From Mycolicibacterium flavescens (GTDB lineage: Bacteria > Actinomycetota > Actinomycetes > Mycobacteriales > Mycobacteriaceae), in assembly GCF_001722335.1 (NCBI RefSeq), contig NZ_MIHA01000010.1, forward strand, positions 62,001-126,000: DNA of 64,000 bases, written 5' to 3'. The translations under genes and the position numbers were made by a program. Below the pieces are notes generated by a model, which had not been told where the DNA came from, did not search any database, and saw nothing but the letters and a program-made list of their open reading frames with translations. Below are positions 16,390-24,559 of this stretch, piece by piece (positions within the stretch are counted from its first letter, which is position 1; every line of letters starts with the position of its first letter).

Positions 16390-16839
16390 TCACCCCTTCC
16401 GGACGTCGGCGGGCCGGAAGACTGGCAGCATCCAGCCGTCCGCGATAGGTGAGAAGTCCGCGCGCAGCGCCATTCCGATCGTCACGTCAGCCGGCCTGAC
16501 GTCGACGACGTTGCTCACCAGCCGGGCGCCGGGCGCGTCAGGTAGATCCACCACTGCTGGCACCAACGTCAACTCCGGGATCCCGGGGATGCCGTGCACG
16601 ACAGCGAAGCTGTACACCGTCGCCTCACCACTGAGTTCAATCCAATTGACACCTCTGGACTGACAATTCGGGCAGAACGGCGTCGGCGGCAGACGGAAGG
16701 TGCCGCAGTCGGCGCACTGCGGCGCGACCAGCCGACCTTCCTTGGCCGCCTGCCAGAACGGTTCGGTGTCCTTGTTGACCGCGATCCGGACGTGCTCACC
16801 GGGCAGCGTGGTCGCCAACGTGGCTTCAGCCGTGCTCAT
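16390..16839 (-). CDS. DUF35 protein with complete zinc ribbon
   Basis: A 149-residue DUF35 protein. The zinc ribbon has both CxxC pairs (QCADCG and FCPNCQ). It is followed by the OB-fold (ATVYSFAVVHGIPGIPE, PAVVDLPDAPGARLVSNVV, VTIGMALRADF). It overlaps the stop-proximal end of the upstream Ltp gene by four bases and is its expected heteromeric partner, placing the acyl chain and stabilising the complex. Confidence 0.92.
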   Translation of the reverse strand: MSTAEATLATTLPGEHVRIAVNKDTEPFWQAAKEGRLVAPQCADCGTFRLPPTPFCPNCQSRGVNWIELSGEATVYSFAVVHGIPGIPELTLVPAVVDLPDAPGARLVSNVVDVRPADVTIGMALRADFSPIADGWMLPVFRPADVRKG

Positions 16840-18035
16840 GCGGCACGTCCCAGGATCAGTCCGCTGACCGGCAGGCTGGCCGGCCCGCCGGTGACCAACG
16901 CGAGTTCGGCGTCGGCCACTTGATTGATCGCGGTGCCGCGCATCTGCTCGACTCCTTCCATGATGTGGGTCATGCCGATGATGTAGGCCTCCGAAAGCTG
17001 GCCACCGTGAGGGTTGAGCGGGATTGAGCCACCGTCGTACCGGATGGCTCCGCTCTCGACGAAGGGACCGCCTTCACCCTTTTCGCAGAATCCGTAGTCC
17101 TCCAGCTGCATCAGCACCATCGGGGTGAAGTGGTCGTAGAGCAGCGCCACATCGATGTCCTTGGAGGTGATGCCGGCCTGCCGGTAGAGCCGGTCGGCGA
17201 TCGGCTTGTTACCCGAGGACGCGAAGTACTCGTCGGGCATCCCCATCCAGGCGAACGCGCGGCCCCAATCCTTGACGCCGCCGTGGGCCGCGGCGACGAC
17301 CGGGACCGGCGGTTGGCGGAGAGCCTTGGCGCGGTCCATGCTCGTCGTGATCACCGCGACGGCCCCGTCGGTCTCCTGGCAGAAGTCGTAGAGGCACAAC
17401 GGCTCTGCGATCATCCGTGCGTTGAAGTAGTCCTCGAGCGTGAGCGGTTCCCGGTGAATCGCCTTGGGCCGGTTGAGCGCGTTCTTCCGGGTCGAGATCG
17501 CAATCTCGGCGAACGCCTCCCTGCGGGTGCCGTACAGATGCATGTGCCGACGCGCCAACACCGACATCAGCTGACCGGGCCCGAACAGACCCGACGGCTG
17601 AAGGAAGGAGTTGATCGGATCGGGGTCCATTGCCGAGAAGACCGAACCCAGACGCTGTTTGGCCTGCTGTAGCGCCATGACCGTGACTACGACAGACGCG
17701 TCACCGGCGACGATCGCGGCCCGAGCCAACCCGATGGCGCCCGCCGATCCGCCGCCCCCCGACGTGAGGGCAGCGGTGAAGCGGACCTCGGGGATGCCGA
17801 GGGTCTCCATGAAATCGGCGGTGTCCATCTTCTCGGTGTAACCGGCACTGGCACCCGAGTAATAGGCGAAACCATCGATGTCGCGGACAGACAGACCAGC
17901 GTCCTCGCAGGCGGCGAGGATCGCCTCGCCGCCGAGTTCGGTGATTGTCTTGGGCAGCGAGCCACCCCGTTTGTAGTACGGCGTTGCGCCGACCCCCACG
18001 ATGGCGGCGTCACGAAGCCCGTTCGAATTGGTCAC
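16836..18035 (-). CDS. Thiolase-like lipid-transfer protein, probable retro-aldolase
   Basis: A 399-residue Ltp-type protein, GTG start. In the position of the thiolase Cys loop the sequence reads ALTSGGGGSAG with no Cys. Retained are LLYDHFTPMVL, YGFCEKGEGGPFV and NPHGGQLSEAYIIG, the latter with a Tyr near the glycine pair. This pattern matches Ltp2-type aldolases that use Tyr rather than Cys. It overlaps its DUF35 partner by four bases and follows the amidohydrolase by three bases. Confidence 0.87.
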   Translation of the reverse strand: MTNSNGLRDAAIVGVGATPYYKRGGSLPKTITELGGEAILAACEDAGLSVRDIDGFAYYSGASAGYTEKMDTADFMETLGIPEVRFTAALTSGGGGSAGAIGLARAAIVAGDASVVVTVMALQQAKQRLGSVFSAMDPDPINSFLQPSGLFGPGQLMSVLARRHMHLYGTRREAFAEIAISTRKNALNRPKAIHREPLTLEDYFNARMIAEPLCLYDFCQETDGAVAVITTSMDRAKALRQPPVPVVAAAHGGVKDWGRAFAWMGMPDEYFASSGNKPIADRLYRQAGITSKDIDVALLYDHFTPMVLMQLEDYGFCEKGEGGPFVESGAIRYDGGSIPLNPHGGQLSEAYIIGMTHIMEGVEQMRGTAINQVADAELALVTGGPASLPVSGLILGRAA

Positions 18036-18038
18036 AGC

Positions 18039-19178
18039 TCAGATACTTTCGGCCGGAACGGGCGGGACATCAGGGAACAGCTCGAAGAACGTGCCCTGCG
18101 TGATTCGCAACCGCGTCTCGTCGCTCACACCGTCGAAGAGCGTCTTCAGGGTGTCCTGCGTGTGACCGAACGTGCCCTCCATGTGCGGATAATCGCTTCC
18201 GAACATGACGTTGCGATAACCCATGTGGTCGAAAGCTGCGACCGCGGTCTCGTCGTGCTGGAATGACGCGTACACCTGGCTGAAGAGGATCTCCTTGGGA
18301 TTGCGGCTGAGTTTGGGCCGGACCGCCAGGTGATGCTGGCGGTACCCCTCGAGCAACCGGTCCCCCAGGAACGGAACCCACGTCGCGCCGCCCTCCGAGA
18401 TCAGCACCTTCAAGTCCGGATGGCGGTCGAGCGCCCCCGACGCGACCATCTTCATCGCGGCACGCTGACCCGAGAAGGTCGTCTCGGCGTAGTTCATGAT
18501 CGCGCCACCGGGACCGCGGTAGACCTGCCCGGCGCCACCGGTCGCGCTGTTACCGGCTTCGACGTCCACCGGGTCGGTGCCGATGTGGAACGCGATCACC
18601 ATGCCGGCCTCTTCGGCGGCGGCCCAGAACGGTTCCCATTCCTTGCGGTGCCAGTCCGGGGCGCTGGGGTGGGGCGTCGTCGGCAGGAACACGGCTTTGT
18701 AGGAGTGGTCGGCTGCCCACTGCAACTCCTCGATGGCGTCCTCGACGACCAGGGTCGACACCTGCGCGGTCACCACGTATCGGGGTGAGACCGCTGCGAT
18801 CTCCTCGAGCGCCCACTCGTTGCTGGCCCGCATGCACGCTTTGAGCAGTTCAGGGGTACGGAAAGTCGACGCCCACATCCCGAGTGAGGGGAAGATGACC
18901 TCGCCCCAGACACCTTCGGTGTCGAGGTCTCCGAGGCGCGCACGAGCGTCTCGTACCCCCTGTGGCTTCGAGCTCAGTTCGGCGAAGGCGACCATCGCCG
19001 ACGATGGGAGCTTGCGGCGGAAGATCTGACCGTCGACGTACACGGTCTCGTACTCGCCGTCTGGATCCTTCTCCGATCGCGGGCACAGGTCGGCCAGTCG
19101 CTTGGGCAGTCGCGATTGCCACAGATCGTCGGGTTCCAGGAAATGTGAGTCGCCCGAGTTCGTCCAGATCTTGGTCAT
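18039..19178 (-). CDS. Amidohydrolase-2 family metal-dependent hydrolase
   Basis: A 379-residue TIM-barrel hydrolase; ATG 19178 follows a clear GGAGG site, so an upstream in-frame start at 19220 is rejected. Seen: NSGDSHFLEP near the N-terminus in the place of the family's HxH/DxH metal site, IAFHIG with the barrel His, LISEGGATWVP, and FGSDYPHMEGT with the metal Asp. The family includes decarboxylases and C-C hydrolases (ACMSD, LigW). First gene of the eleven-gene operon ending at 10009; a GAAAA-N5-TTTTC element lies 26 bp upstream. Confidence 0.9.
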   Translation of the reverse strand: MTKIWTNSGDSHFLEPDDLWQSRLPKRLADLCPRSEKDPDGEYETVYVDGQIFRRKLPSSAMVAFAELSSKPQGVRDARARLGDLDTEGVWGEVIFPSLGMWASTFRTPELLKACMRASNEWALEEIAAVSPRYVVTAQVSTLVVEDAIEELQWAADHSYKAVFLPTTPHPSAPDWHRKEWEPFWAAAEEAGMVIAFHIGTDPVDVEAGNSATGGAGQVYRGPGGAIMNYAETTFSGQRAAMKMVASGALDRHPDLKVLISEGGATWVPFLGDRLLEGYRQHHLAVRPKLSRNPKEILFSQVYASFQHDETAVAAFDHMGYRNVMFGSDYPHMEGTFGHTQDTLKTLFDGVSDETRLRITQGTFFELFPDVPPVPAESI

Positions 19179-19203
19179 CGGTCCTCCATCGTGCTGCGAG
19201 CGC

Positions 19204-19218
19204 GAAAAATTGATTTTC
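19204..19218. promoter_or_regulatory. Inverted repeat GAAAA-N5-TTTTC, copy 1
   Basis: GAAAAATTGATTTTC preceded by GCGC, located 26 bp upstream of the amidohydrolase start in the divergent promoter region. A second element with the same GCGC lead and the same GAAAA/TTTTC arms lies at 19345. Candidate operator, plausibly for the TetR at 21804. Confidence 0.5.
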
Positions 19219-19344
19219 ACCAGGTTATGGGTCCCGCTGCGCGCATGTCAACCATGATGGGTGCACTTCGGGCCTGGATTCGCCGCCGCAGCTGGGTTAG
19301 CATGCGACCCACATCACAAGCGCAGGCGCAACGTGATTTGGCGC

Positions 19345-19359
19345 GAAAATGAACTTTTC
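19345..19359. promoter_or_regulatory. Inverted repeat GAAAA-N5-TTTTC, copy 2
   Basis: GAAAATGAACTTTTC, also led by GCGC, lies 17 bp upstream of the chosen ATG of the CoA transferase and partly overlaps an alternative ATG at 19349. Its position next to the ribosome site AAGGAG fits an operator that blocks transcription. Confidence 0.5.
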
Positions 19360-19375
19360 GAAGGAGTTGCATCAG

Positions 19376-21811
19376 ATGTCAGCCGCTTTCCCTGGCGAGG
19401 CCCGTGTCGATACAACGGCGCCGTTGGCCGGTATCCGCGTCGTCGACCTGTCCACGGCGTTGCCCGGTGCGTACTGCACGCAGTTCCTCGCCGACTCCGG
19501 GGCAGACGTGTTGATGGTGGAGGCACCCGGCGGTAGCCCATTGCGCTCGCTTCGAGGCTGGCCTGCGCTGGGGCGCGGCAAGCGCAGCCGAGTCGTCGAC
19601 CTCAAGTCCCAGTCCGGGGCGGCCGAACTGGATGAGGTCCTGCGCGACGCCGACGTCATGGTGACGACGTACAGCCCGGCCGCACTCGCCGCACTGGGCA
19701 TCGACTCGCAGGTGCTTTCGGCCCGCCACCCCCGACTGGTGATCGCGCACATCACCGGATGGGGCCGAAGCGGACCATGGCGGGACTTCAAGGGCTACGA
19801 GGGTCTGGTGCTTGCCAAGGCCGGTCTCTCCCAGGCCGTACGCCGGATGGCGAATCCGCCGCGGCCGTCGTATGTCACCGTTCCCTACGCCAGCTTCGCG
19901 GCAGGACACATTGCAGTGCACGGCATCCTTGCTGCGCTGCATGAGCGCGACCGCAGCGGGCTGGGGCAGATCGTCGATGCCGACCTGGTGCGCGGGGTGC
20001 ACGCGATCGACGCGTGGAACTGGTTCGGGGAGATGGTCGGCATCCGGTGGCCGGAGGCATACCAGACCGTCGAAGCGTGGACCGAACAGGGCACTCCGCA
20101 AAGCCCGATGTTGCTGGCACTTCTGGCCGCACCGACCAAGGACGGGCACTGGCTGCAGTTCGCTCAGGTCTCGCCGCACCTGTTCGCGGCGATGCTCACC
20201 GAGTTCGGAATGATGGAATTGCTCGCCGACCCGAAGTGGAAAGGCTTTCCCGCGCTGGAGAGTCCGGAGCTGTACCGGGAATTCTGGTCGATCCTGCTCT
20301 CGAAGGTCGGCGAGCGCACACTCGCCGAGTGGCAACAGTGTTTCGACGACAATCCCAACTTGTGTGCCGAGCTTTTCCGGTCCGGCCCGCAGGTCTTCGA
20401 CCATCCTCAGCTCATCCACGACGGCCGTTCCATCGTGGTCGACGACCCCGACGTCGGGCCGGTCCGCCAGCCCAGCACCCTCATCCACACTCCGAATGGC
20501 GCTTTGCGCCACCCCTCGCCCGCGCCTCGACTGGGAGACGGACCGGACGGCTGGTCGGCTGACGCGTCGGCCGCGAGTTCCGGTGGGGGCGACGGTTCGA
20601 CGCCGCCGCTGACCGGAGTCACGATCCTCGAGTTCGGCGAGATGTTCGCCGCACCTTACGCGTCCAGCGTGCTCGCCGATCTCGGTGCCCGTGTCATCAA
20701 GTTCGAGAACGTCAACGGCGACAACATCCGCAACCTGCTGCAGTTCCCCGAAGCCGCCGGCGCAAAAGTCATGCAGGGCAAGGAAAGCATCCAGGTGGAC
20801 CTGCACACCGAAGAGGGGCAGGCGGTCGCTCACCGGCTCGTCGCCTCCGCCGACGTGGTGCTGCAGTCCATGCGCGCCGGCGCGGCCGAGCGGCTGGGGA
20901 TCGGGGCGGAGAGGCTGCAGGCGATCAACCCCGAGCTCATCTACGTGTCGGCACCCGGTTACGGCGTCGACGGGCCCTACGGTGGGCGTCCCTCCTATGC
21001 GCCCAGCATCGGCGCCGCCGGTGGAGTGGCACTGACCAACACACCGGACGCGGCCTGCGCGACGTCCTGTCTGGACGAAGTCATGTACCACGCGCCACGG
21101 GTCACCAGCGCAGGCACCGCACCGGAGTTGCAGAGCGATGGCCTGGCCGCCCTCGCGGTCGCGTCGGCGATCCTGACCGCGCTCATCGGACGCGACCGCG
21201 GCCGACCGATCAACGATGTGCGCACGTCGATGCTCGCCACGGCCACGCACGTTCTCACCGACTGGGTGGTGGACTATCCGGATGCGCCCGCGGCTCCGAC
21301 GCCCGTGCACAGCGGCCGGGGCCTGTCGGCGCTGTACCGGATCTACGACGCCAGCGAGGGGCACATCTTCCTGGCCGCGCCGCAGCCCAAGGAATGGGAC
21401 CCTCTCGTCGAAGCATTGCGGGACTACACCGATTTGACCGACGGGCGCTCTCTGACTGACGACGATCTCGCGGGTCGGCTCGAGGCGGTTTTCAGCAAGG
21501 AGCCGGCCGGGTTCTGGGAGAAGCGCCTCAGTGCGGCAGGGGTCGGATGTGTCCAGTTGTACGAGGGCGCCCCTGCGCGGCTGATCCAGACCGATCCGCA
21601 GCTGACCGCCGAGTACACCGTGCCTGCCGTCAGCCCGGTGTTCGATGAGCACCTACGGTTCTCGCCCCTGGTCGGCATGAGCCGATCCGCAACCAGGGCG
21701 CCCGGCGGTTGTCTGGCCGGTCAGCACACCGCCGCGGTGCTGCGAGAGTTCGGCTACGATGACGCGACCATCGCGAAGTGGAAGGATGCCGGTGTAATTC
21801 ACTGTGGCTGA
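19376..21811 (+). CDS. Double-length CaiB/BaiF (class III) CoA transferase
   Basis: An 811-residue protein containing two full class III CoA-transferase units. Start 19376 has AAGGAG nine bases ahead. Unit 1 (about 15-395) opens LAGIRVVDLSTALPGAYCTQFLADSGADV and holds GQIVDADLVRG with the candidate catalytic Asp. Unit 2 (about 415-805) opens LTGVTILEFGEMFAAPYASSVLADLGA and holds INDVRTSML at the equivalent place. The linker is rich in Ser/Gly/Pro. Class III enzymes are usually interlocked dimers, so the fusion may encode a built-in dimer. It would load CoA on the pathway acid. Divergent from the operon at 19178 and overlapping the TetR gene. Confidence 0.92.
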   Translation: MSAAFPGEARVDTTAPLAGIRVVDLSTALPGAYCTQFLADSGADVLMVEAPGGSPLRSLRGWPALGRGKRSRVVDLKSQSGAAELDEVLRDADVMVTTYSPAALAALGIDSQVLSARHPRLVIAHITGWGRSGPWRDFKGYEGLVLAKAGLSQAVRRMANPPRPSYVTVPYASFAAGHIAVHGILAALHERDRSGLGQIVDADLVRGVHAIDAWNWFGEMVGIRWPEAYQTVEAWTEQGTPQSPMLLALLAAPTKDGHWLQFAQVSPHLFAAMLTEFGMMELLADPKWKGFPALESPELYREFWSILLSKVGERTLAEWQQCFDDNPNLCAELFRSGPQVFDHPQLIHDGRSIVVDDPDVGPVRQPSTLIHTPNGALRHPSPAPRLGDGPDGWSADASAASSGGGDGSTPPLTGVTILEFGEMFAAPYASSVLADLGARVIKFENVNGDNIRNLLQFPEAAGAKVMQGKESIQVDLHTEEGQAVAHRLVASADVVLQSMRAGAAERLGIGAERLQAINPELIYVSAPGYGVDGPYGGRPSYAPSIGAAGGVALTNTPDAACATSCLDEVMYHAPRVTSAGTAPELQSDGLAALAVASAILTALIGRDRGRPINDVRTSMLATATHVLTDWVVDYPDAPAAPTPVHSGRGLSALYRIYDASEGHIFLAAPQPKEWDPLVEALRDYTDLTDGRSLTDDDLAGRLEAVFSKEPAGFWEKRLSAAGVGCVQLYEGAPARLIQTDPQLTAEYTVPAVSPVFDEHLRFSPLVGMSRSATRAPGGCLAGQHTAAVLREFGYDDATIAKWKDAGVIHCG

Positions 21812-22406
21812 GAGTAAGACGGTCGATCGCTCGTCGGAGCGGCAGCACATCATCGACGCTGCCTACCGATGCCTGGATCGCAACTCCGGCTCGTCGGCCT
21901 CCATCACCGAGATCCTCGACGAGGCCGGGCTGGGCACCAGGGCGTTCTACCGCAACTTCAACACCAAACACGACCTGCTGCTGGAGATGTTCCGACGGGA
22001 CCAGGAGGCCGTGCAGGCGCAGTTGCGGGAGGTCGTGGCGCGTGCCGAAACGCCGGTCGACGCGTTGCGGTCCTGGATGACGCACATGCTCGATTTGACG
22101 TCGAATCCACGCAAGCGCAAGAGAATGGCCACCTTCTACTCCGAAGAGCTGCGGCGCACTCCCGGCTATGCCCGCGAACTGGAGATTGTCAGCGCGACCG
22201 ACCAGGCGTCGATCGCCGCGATCCTGCACCGCGGCAAAGCGCAGGGTGTCTTCACGAAGTGCAACCCGGAGGCGGATGCTCGGTCGATACGGGCCGCTGT
22301 CGAGGCGGCACTACTCGATCGGTTCAAGCAGAAGTCCACCGGCGACGTCACCGAGGACGTCGAGCAGCTGCTGGGTTTCGTGCTGCGCGGCCTCGGTTTC
22401 CGGTGA
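21804..22406 (+). CDS. TetR-family regulator
   Basis: A 200-residue regulator; GTG 21804 overlaps the CoA-transferase stop, indicating coupling. The N-terminal HTH reads ASITEILDEAGLGTRAFYRNFNTKHDLLLEMF, with a C-terminal ligand domain ending LLGFVLRGLGF. As the only regulator in this module it probably senses an acyl-CoA or acid intermediate. It may bind the GAAAA-N5-TTTTC pair between 19204 and 19359, controlling both divergent operons; the site assignment is inference. Confidence 0.9.
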   Translation: MAESKTVDRSSERQHIIDAAYRCLDRNSGSSASITEILDEAGLGTRAFYRNFNTKHDLLLEMFRRDQEAVQAQLREVVARAETPVDALRSWMTHMLDLTSNPRKRKRMATFYSEELRRTPGYARELEIVSATDQASIAAILHRGKAQGVFTKCNPEADARSIRAAVEAALLDRFKQKSTGDVTEDVEQLLGFVLRGLGFR

Positions 22407-22415
22407 TTTTTCATC

Positions 22416-22477
22416 GGCGAGCAGACGCGAAGTGCCCTGAAATCCGCGAGATGTAGGGCAGTTTGCGTCTGCTCGCC
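22416..22477. terminator. Long hairpin between convergent genes
   Basis: GGCGAGCAGACGC at 22416-22428 is perfectly complementary to GCGTCTGCTCGCC at 22465-22477, with an inner TGCCCT/AGGGCA pair. It sits exactly between the TetR stop and the convergent SDR stop, so it can act as a bidirectional terminator or be a dispersed intergenic repeat. Confidence 0.65.
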
Positions 22478-22485
22478 GTGGAAAC

Positions 22486-23394
22486 TCACCCCGTCGGTAG
22501 CGGACCGACCAGGCCGCGGGGCGATGTACCGTACAGCCAGCTGACGGCCTGCCCGATCTCCGAGAACTCCAGTGAGGCACCGTCTTTGGCGTGGTAGCGG
22601 CCGGACGCCTCGGTGAAGCCCTCGATGCGGCTGAGCTTGTGGCCGTCGACACGCAGAATCTGGCCGGTCAGCCACGCCGACTCGGCCGACTGCAACCACG
22701 CCACGACCTCCGAGCTGCGGGCGGGATCGAGCGCCGGGTCGGCGGCGCGGTCGCCCTTGAAGAAGTCCTCGCTGATACGGGTGACGGCCAGCGGTGAGAT
22801 CGCGTTGGCCACAACGCCGTAGCGTCGACCTTCCATCGCCGTGACCACCGTCAGGTTCGCGATCGCGGCTTTCGCCGCGCCGTAGGCGCTCTGGCCGACG
22901 TTGCCCCACAGCCCGGCACCCGACACGGTGTTGACGATGCGCGCGTCGATCTGGTTACCGGCCTTGGATTGACCCCGCCAGTACTCGCACGCGTGCTTGG
23001 TGACGGCGAACGTGCCCTTGAGGTGCACCGCGATCACGGCGTCCCAGTCGGCCTCCGTGGCGTTGGCCACCATGGCGTCGCGCACGATGCCGGCGTTGTT
23101 GACCACGCCGGTCAGCGTGCCGAAGGTGTCGACCGCGGTGCGCACCATGTCGGCGACGTCGTCCCAGGAGGCGACGGAGCCGGTGTGCGCCACCGCCTTA
23201 CCGCCGCTGGCCTCGATCTCGGCGACGACCTCTGCCGCGGGGCCGGCGTCGCCGGCGGTGCCGTCACGCCCGACGCCGGGGTCGTTGACCACCACCGCGG
23301 CGCCGTGGGCGGCCAGCGCCAGGCAGTGCCCACGCCCGATACCGCGACCTCCGCCGGTCACCAGCACGACTCGTCCGGCCAATGCGCCTGTCAT
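22486..23394 (-). CDS. SDR dehydrogenase (hydroxyacyl-CoA dehydrogenase-like)
   Basis: A 302-residue SDR. Seen: VTGGGRGIGRGHCLALAAHGAAVVVNDPGVGRDG, a long insertion typical of the multifunctional-enzyme-2 (17-beta-HSD4-like) group; NNAGIVRD; NTVSGAGLWGN with Ser; YGAAKAAI with Tyr-Lys. Such enzymes oxidise D-3-hydroxyacyl-CoA. It is the distal gene of a minus-strand operon with a CoA transferase and acyl-CoA dehydrogenase, which fits a beta-oxidation role. Confidence 0.88.
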   Translation of the reverse strand: MTGALAGRVVLVTGGGRGIGRGHCLALAAHGAAVVVNDPGVGRDGTAGDAGPAAEVVAEIEASGGKAVAHTGSVASWDDVADMVRTAVDTFGTLTGVVNNAGIVRDAMVANATEADWDAVIAVHLKGTFAVTKHACEYWRGQSKAGNQIDARIVNTVSGAGLWGNVGQSAYGAAKAAIANLTVVTAMEGRRYGVVANAISPLAVTRISEDFFKGDRAADPALDPARSSEVVAWLQSAESAWLTGQILRVDGHKLSRIEGFTEASGRYHAKDGASLEFSEIGQAVSWLYGTSPRGLVGPLPTG

Positions 23395-23404
23395 GCATAT
23401 CCTT

Positions 23405-24559
23405 TCACTCGAACAATGCCGCGATCAGTCGGCGGCGTTGGTCCCAGTCGGCCCCGCGCAGATCGGCGTGGCCCTTCTCGGTGACGATCAGATCGACGTC
23501 GTGTGCGGGCGTCGACGCCGGCCTGCTCAGCCGCTCGACATAGGGGGAGCGGCCGTTGACCGACGACGGGACCGCGATGATCGACAGGCCACCCCGGCTC
23601 ATCGCGGCGGCGGCGCAGTAGTCCGGATGGCCGCCGATTCCTCCGACGATCTTGTCGCCGACGCCTTCGACGTTGACCTGGCCGAAGGGGTCGATCTCGA
23701 TCGCGGTGTTGACCGCAATCAGCGGGGCGCCGCGGGAGAGCCGGGTGAGGTTGTGCGTGTAGTCGATGCCCCGCAGAATCGGCCGGCCGTCGGCCCATGC
23801 ATACAGTTCCTCGGTACCGAGAAGGTATGTGGCCGATGGTGTTTCGGCCAGCAGGCCGCGTCGCTCCAGGCCGATGACCGCATCGGTCAACAACCCGGTG
23901 TCGACGGCGACGGGCTGGCGGATGCGGTCCAGCAGCGCGGTGCCCAACTGGCCGGGACCGTACTGTAACCGCGCGTCTTGCGGGACGAACTCGAGCACCG
24001 CGGCGGCGAGCGCTTCGTGGACCGGTTCGGCCGCCCGCGCTGCTGTCGCCAACGGTGCGTCGCCGCAGCGGCCGATCACCTGCACACCGGGCAACGGGGG
24101 ACCGGCGTCCGCGCCCGGCCCGTCGCCGACGATGCCCAGCACCGGCACACCCGCCTCGACGAGTTCGCGTTGCCACGACACTTCGGTCGCGAAGAAGTAC
24201 TGCCCATGGTCCTCGACCAGCCGGGTCACCAGCACGTCCGGGCGCAGGGTGTCGCGCAGCAGCGCCGGGATGGCGCTCAGCCGGACGGGAACGAAACGGG
24301 CGTTGGATGCGGTCAGGATGTCACGCACACCCCACCCCGGCATCAACGCAACGACCTCATTGAATGCTTCGGGGGTCAGTCCGTCCAGTGGCGCGGTCAA
24401 CCACCCTACGATCAACCGGATATCGCCGAGTTCCGCGGCCAGTGCGGAAATTGCCGCACAGACCGAGGTGCCGTCGTCGGCAGATCTCAATGCACCGACG
24501 CCGTCGCCCAGTGCCACCGTCATTCCCGGCCGCACGTGTCCGCGCAGAACGGCCCTCAC
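23405..24559 (-). CDS. Acetyl-CoA hydrolase/transferase family CoA transferase
   Basis: A 384-residue class I-type CoA transferase, GTG start overlapping the stop of the acyl-CoA dehydrogenase gene by four bases. Seen: PGMTVALGDGVGALRSAD at the N-terminus, and AVNTAIEIDPFGQVNVE, the segment that carries the Glu forming the CoA thioester. Later comes GIGGHPDYCAAAAMSRGG and the near-terminal VTEKGHADLRG. It resembles 4-hydroxybutyrate/acetyl-CoA transferases. Together with the flanking genes it could recycle CoA between acids. Confidence 0.88.
   Translation of the reverse strand: MRAVLRGHVRPGMTVALGDGVGALRSADDGTSVCAAISALAAELGDIRLIVGWLTAPLDGLTPEAFNEVVALMPGWGVRDILTASNARFVPVRLSAIPALLRDTLRPDVLVTRLVEDHGQYFFATEVSWQRELVEAGVPVLGIVGDGPGADAGPPLPGVQVIGRCGDAPLATAARAAEPVHEALAAAVLEFVPQDARLQYGPGQLGTALLDRIRQPVAVDTGLLTDAVIGLERRGLLAETPSATYLLGTEELYAWADGRPILRGIDYTHNLTRLSRGAPLIAVNTAIEIDPFGQVNVEGVGDKIVGGIGGHPDYCAAAAMSRGGLSIIAVPSSVNGRSPYVERLSRPASTPAHDVDLIVTEKGHADLRGADWDQRRRLIAALFE

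Noticed and set aside
19379..21652. A 757-codon open frame antisense to the fused CoA transferase
   Set aside because: Long antisense frames are common in GC-rich codon usage; the sense frame has full domain motifs and the antisense has none.
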